The translations under genes were made by a program, and so were the position numbers. From Rhizobium sp. CF080 (lineage in GTDB: Bacteria > Pseudomonadota > Alphaproteobacteria > Rhizobiales > Rhizobiaceae), in assembly GCF_000282095.2 (NCBI RefSeq), contig NZ_AKKC02000002.1, forward strand, positions 124,001-188,000: DNA of 64,000 nt, given 5' to 3'. The notes beneath the pieces were generated by a model that saw only the letters and a list, made by a program, of their open reading frames with translations, was not told the DNA's origin and did no database searches. This document shows positions 63,407 to 64,000 of this stretch, piece after piece. Every line of letters starts with the position of its first letter. Within the stretch, counting starts at the first letter, position 1.

Positions 63407-64000
63407 TCAGGAAGCGCGGCCGAAGCCACCGCCGCCCGGCGTTTGCAGGAACAGGCTGTCCCCGCGGTTCATCAGGATGTTGGTGATCGAGATGTCGTAT
63501 TCCTTGACCGTCCCGTCGGCATTCGCGAATTTCAGCCGGGCAACCTCGCCCTGGCCGCCGCCGAAGACACCGTCTGCCGGCGTCCGGAGGCCTTCGCAGG
63601 ATGCGTTCGCCCGAACGCCATCCGTCATTGCGACCACTTCGCGGACAATGCCCATGCCGCCCGTCGTCTGGCCTTCACCACCCGAGCCGGTGGCGAGCGC
63701 ATAGCGGCGCACCATCAGCGGATATTCGATTTCGAGCGCTTCGGCCGGCAGGTTCGAGGTGTTGGTGATATGCACCTGAATGCCGTTCATGCCGTCGTGG
63801 TCAAGGCTTGCACCCGCACCGCCACCGACGGTTTCGAGGTAGACGAAATTGCCTTCGCGCGTCTTGTGCGGACCGAAAAAGATCATCGTCGCGTTCATGT
63901 CGGCCGAGGAGGCAAAGACCTTCTCCCTCGGCAGCACATCGGCAAAGGCCTGGAAAATGGCGCGGACGACACGCTGGCAGCTGGTCGAGCGGATGCCCAC
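63407..64000 (-). CDS. N-methylhydantoinase/5-oxoprolinase subunit B (HyuB), C-terminal part
   Basis: Only the last 197 residues are inside the window; the start and any hyuA partner are beyond base 64000. HyuB-family blocks: NFVYLETVGGGAGASLDHDGMNGIQVHITNTSNLPAEALEIEYPLMV, RRYALATGSGGEGQTTGGMGIVREV and the Gly-rich end SLFLQTPGGGGFG. HyuA/HyuB pairs open cyclic amides (hydantoins, 5-oxoproline) with ATP. It ends 23 bases before the SIS gene start, in the same orientation, so it belongs to the same operon. It should therefore act on the same imported compound. Confidence 0.9.
   Translation of the reverse strand: MGIRSTSCQRVVRAIFQAFADVLPREKVFASSADMNATMIFFGPHKTREGNFVYLETVGGGAGASLDHDGMNGIQVHITNTSNLPAEALEIEYPLMVRRYALATGSGGEGQTTGGMGIVREVVAMTDGVRANASCEGLRTPADGVFGGGQGEVARLKFANADGTVKEYDISITNILMNRGDSLFLQTPGGGGFGRAS

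Overview
The window is chromosomal DNA of a Rhizobiaceae alphaproteobacterium (Rhizobium / Agrobacterium / Sinorhizobium / Neorhizobium group). The evidence is a continuous flagellar and chemotaxis regulon in the Sinorhizobium-type order, including genes peculiar to this family (visN, visR, motE, cheT, cheS, icpA), a rhizobial bcsN-bcsA-bcsB cellulose cluster, high GC, and extensive ATGA/GTGA start-stop overlaps. No rRNA, tRNA, CRISPR array or complete insertion sequence was recognised.

Layout. (1) 1-3883, + strand: the end of a nucleotide-sugar cluster (CDP-glucose dehydratase C-terminus, RfbC-type epimerase, sugar C-methyltransferase, SDR reductase/epimerase, CmcI-type methyltransferase), closed by a strong bidirectional terminator. 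(2) 4041-13021, - strand: a long operon DUF1217-flgF-fliI-orf-flgBC-fliE-flgG-flgA-flgI-motE-flgH-fliL. (3) 13222-18534, + strand: motA-fliM-fliN-fliG, then flhB and a small orf. (4) 18581-20078, - strand: the VisR and VisN LuxR-type master regulators. (5) 20471-30670, - strand: the chemotaxis operon icpA-cheS-cheY1-cheA-cheW-cheR-cheB-cheY2-cheD-cheT, followed by fliF. (6) 31043-39417: cellulose synthesis (bcsN, bcsA with PilZ, bcsB) with a divergent TPR membrane protein; bcsZ is not beside bcsB. (7) 39427-45325: mpg glycosylase, then the stress module prkA-yeaH-spoVR, interrupted by a palindromic element. (8) 45326-46900: small accessory region with structured repeats, an orphan hypothetical and a foreign-looking glycosyltransferase-like gene. 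(9) 46940-56107: oligopeptide-type ABC transporter combined with two nucleoside hydrolases and a DapA/NanA-family lyase, with a divergent LysR regulator. (10) 56214-64000, - strand: a second oligopeptide-type ABC transporter combined with a PfkB sugar kinase (FrlD-like), a SIS-domain deglycase (FrlB-like) and a hydantoinase/oxoprolinase subunit B (cut by the window end).

How it works together. Regions 2-5 build and steer the flagellum: VisN/VisR sit above the regulon, and the che operon reads out a cytoplasmic globin-domain receptor through two CheY proteins. Region 6 is the sessile counterpart, with c-di-GMP-controlled cellulose. Regions 9 and 10 are two self-contained uptake-plus-catabolism modules. 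The second looks like a route for glycated (Amadori) compounds, possibly including ring-closed oxoproline or hydantoin forms, and is the best candidate for an undescribed pathway here.
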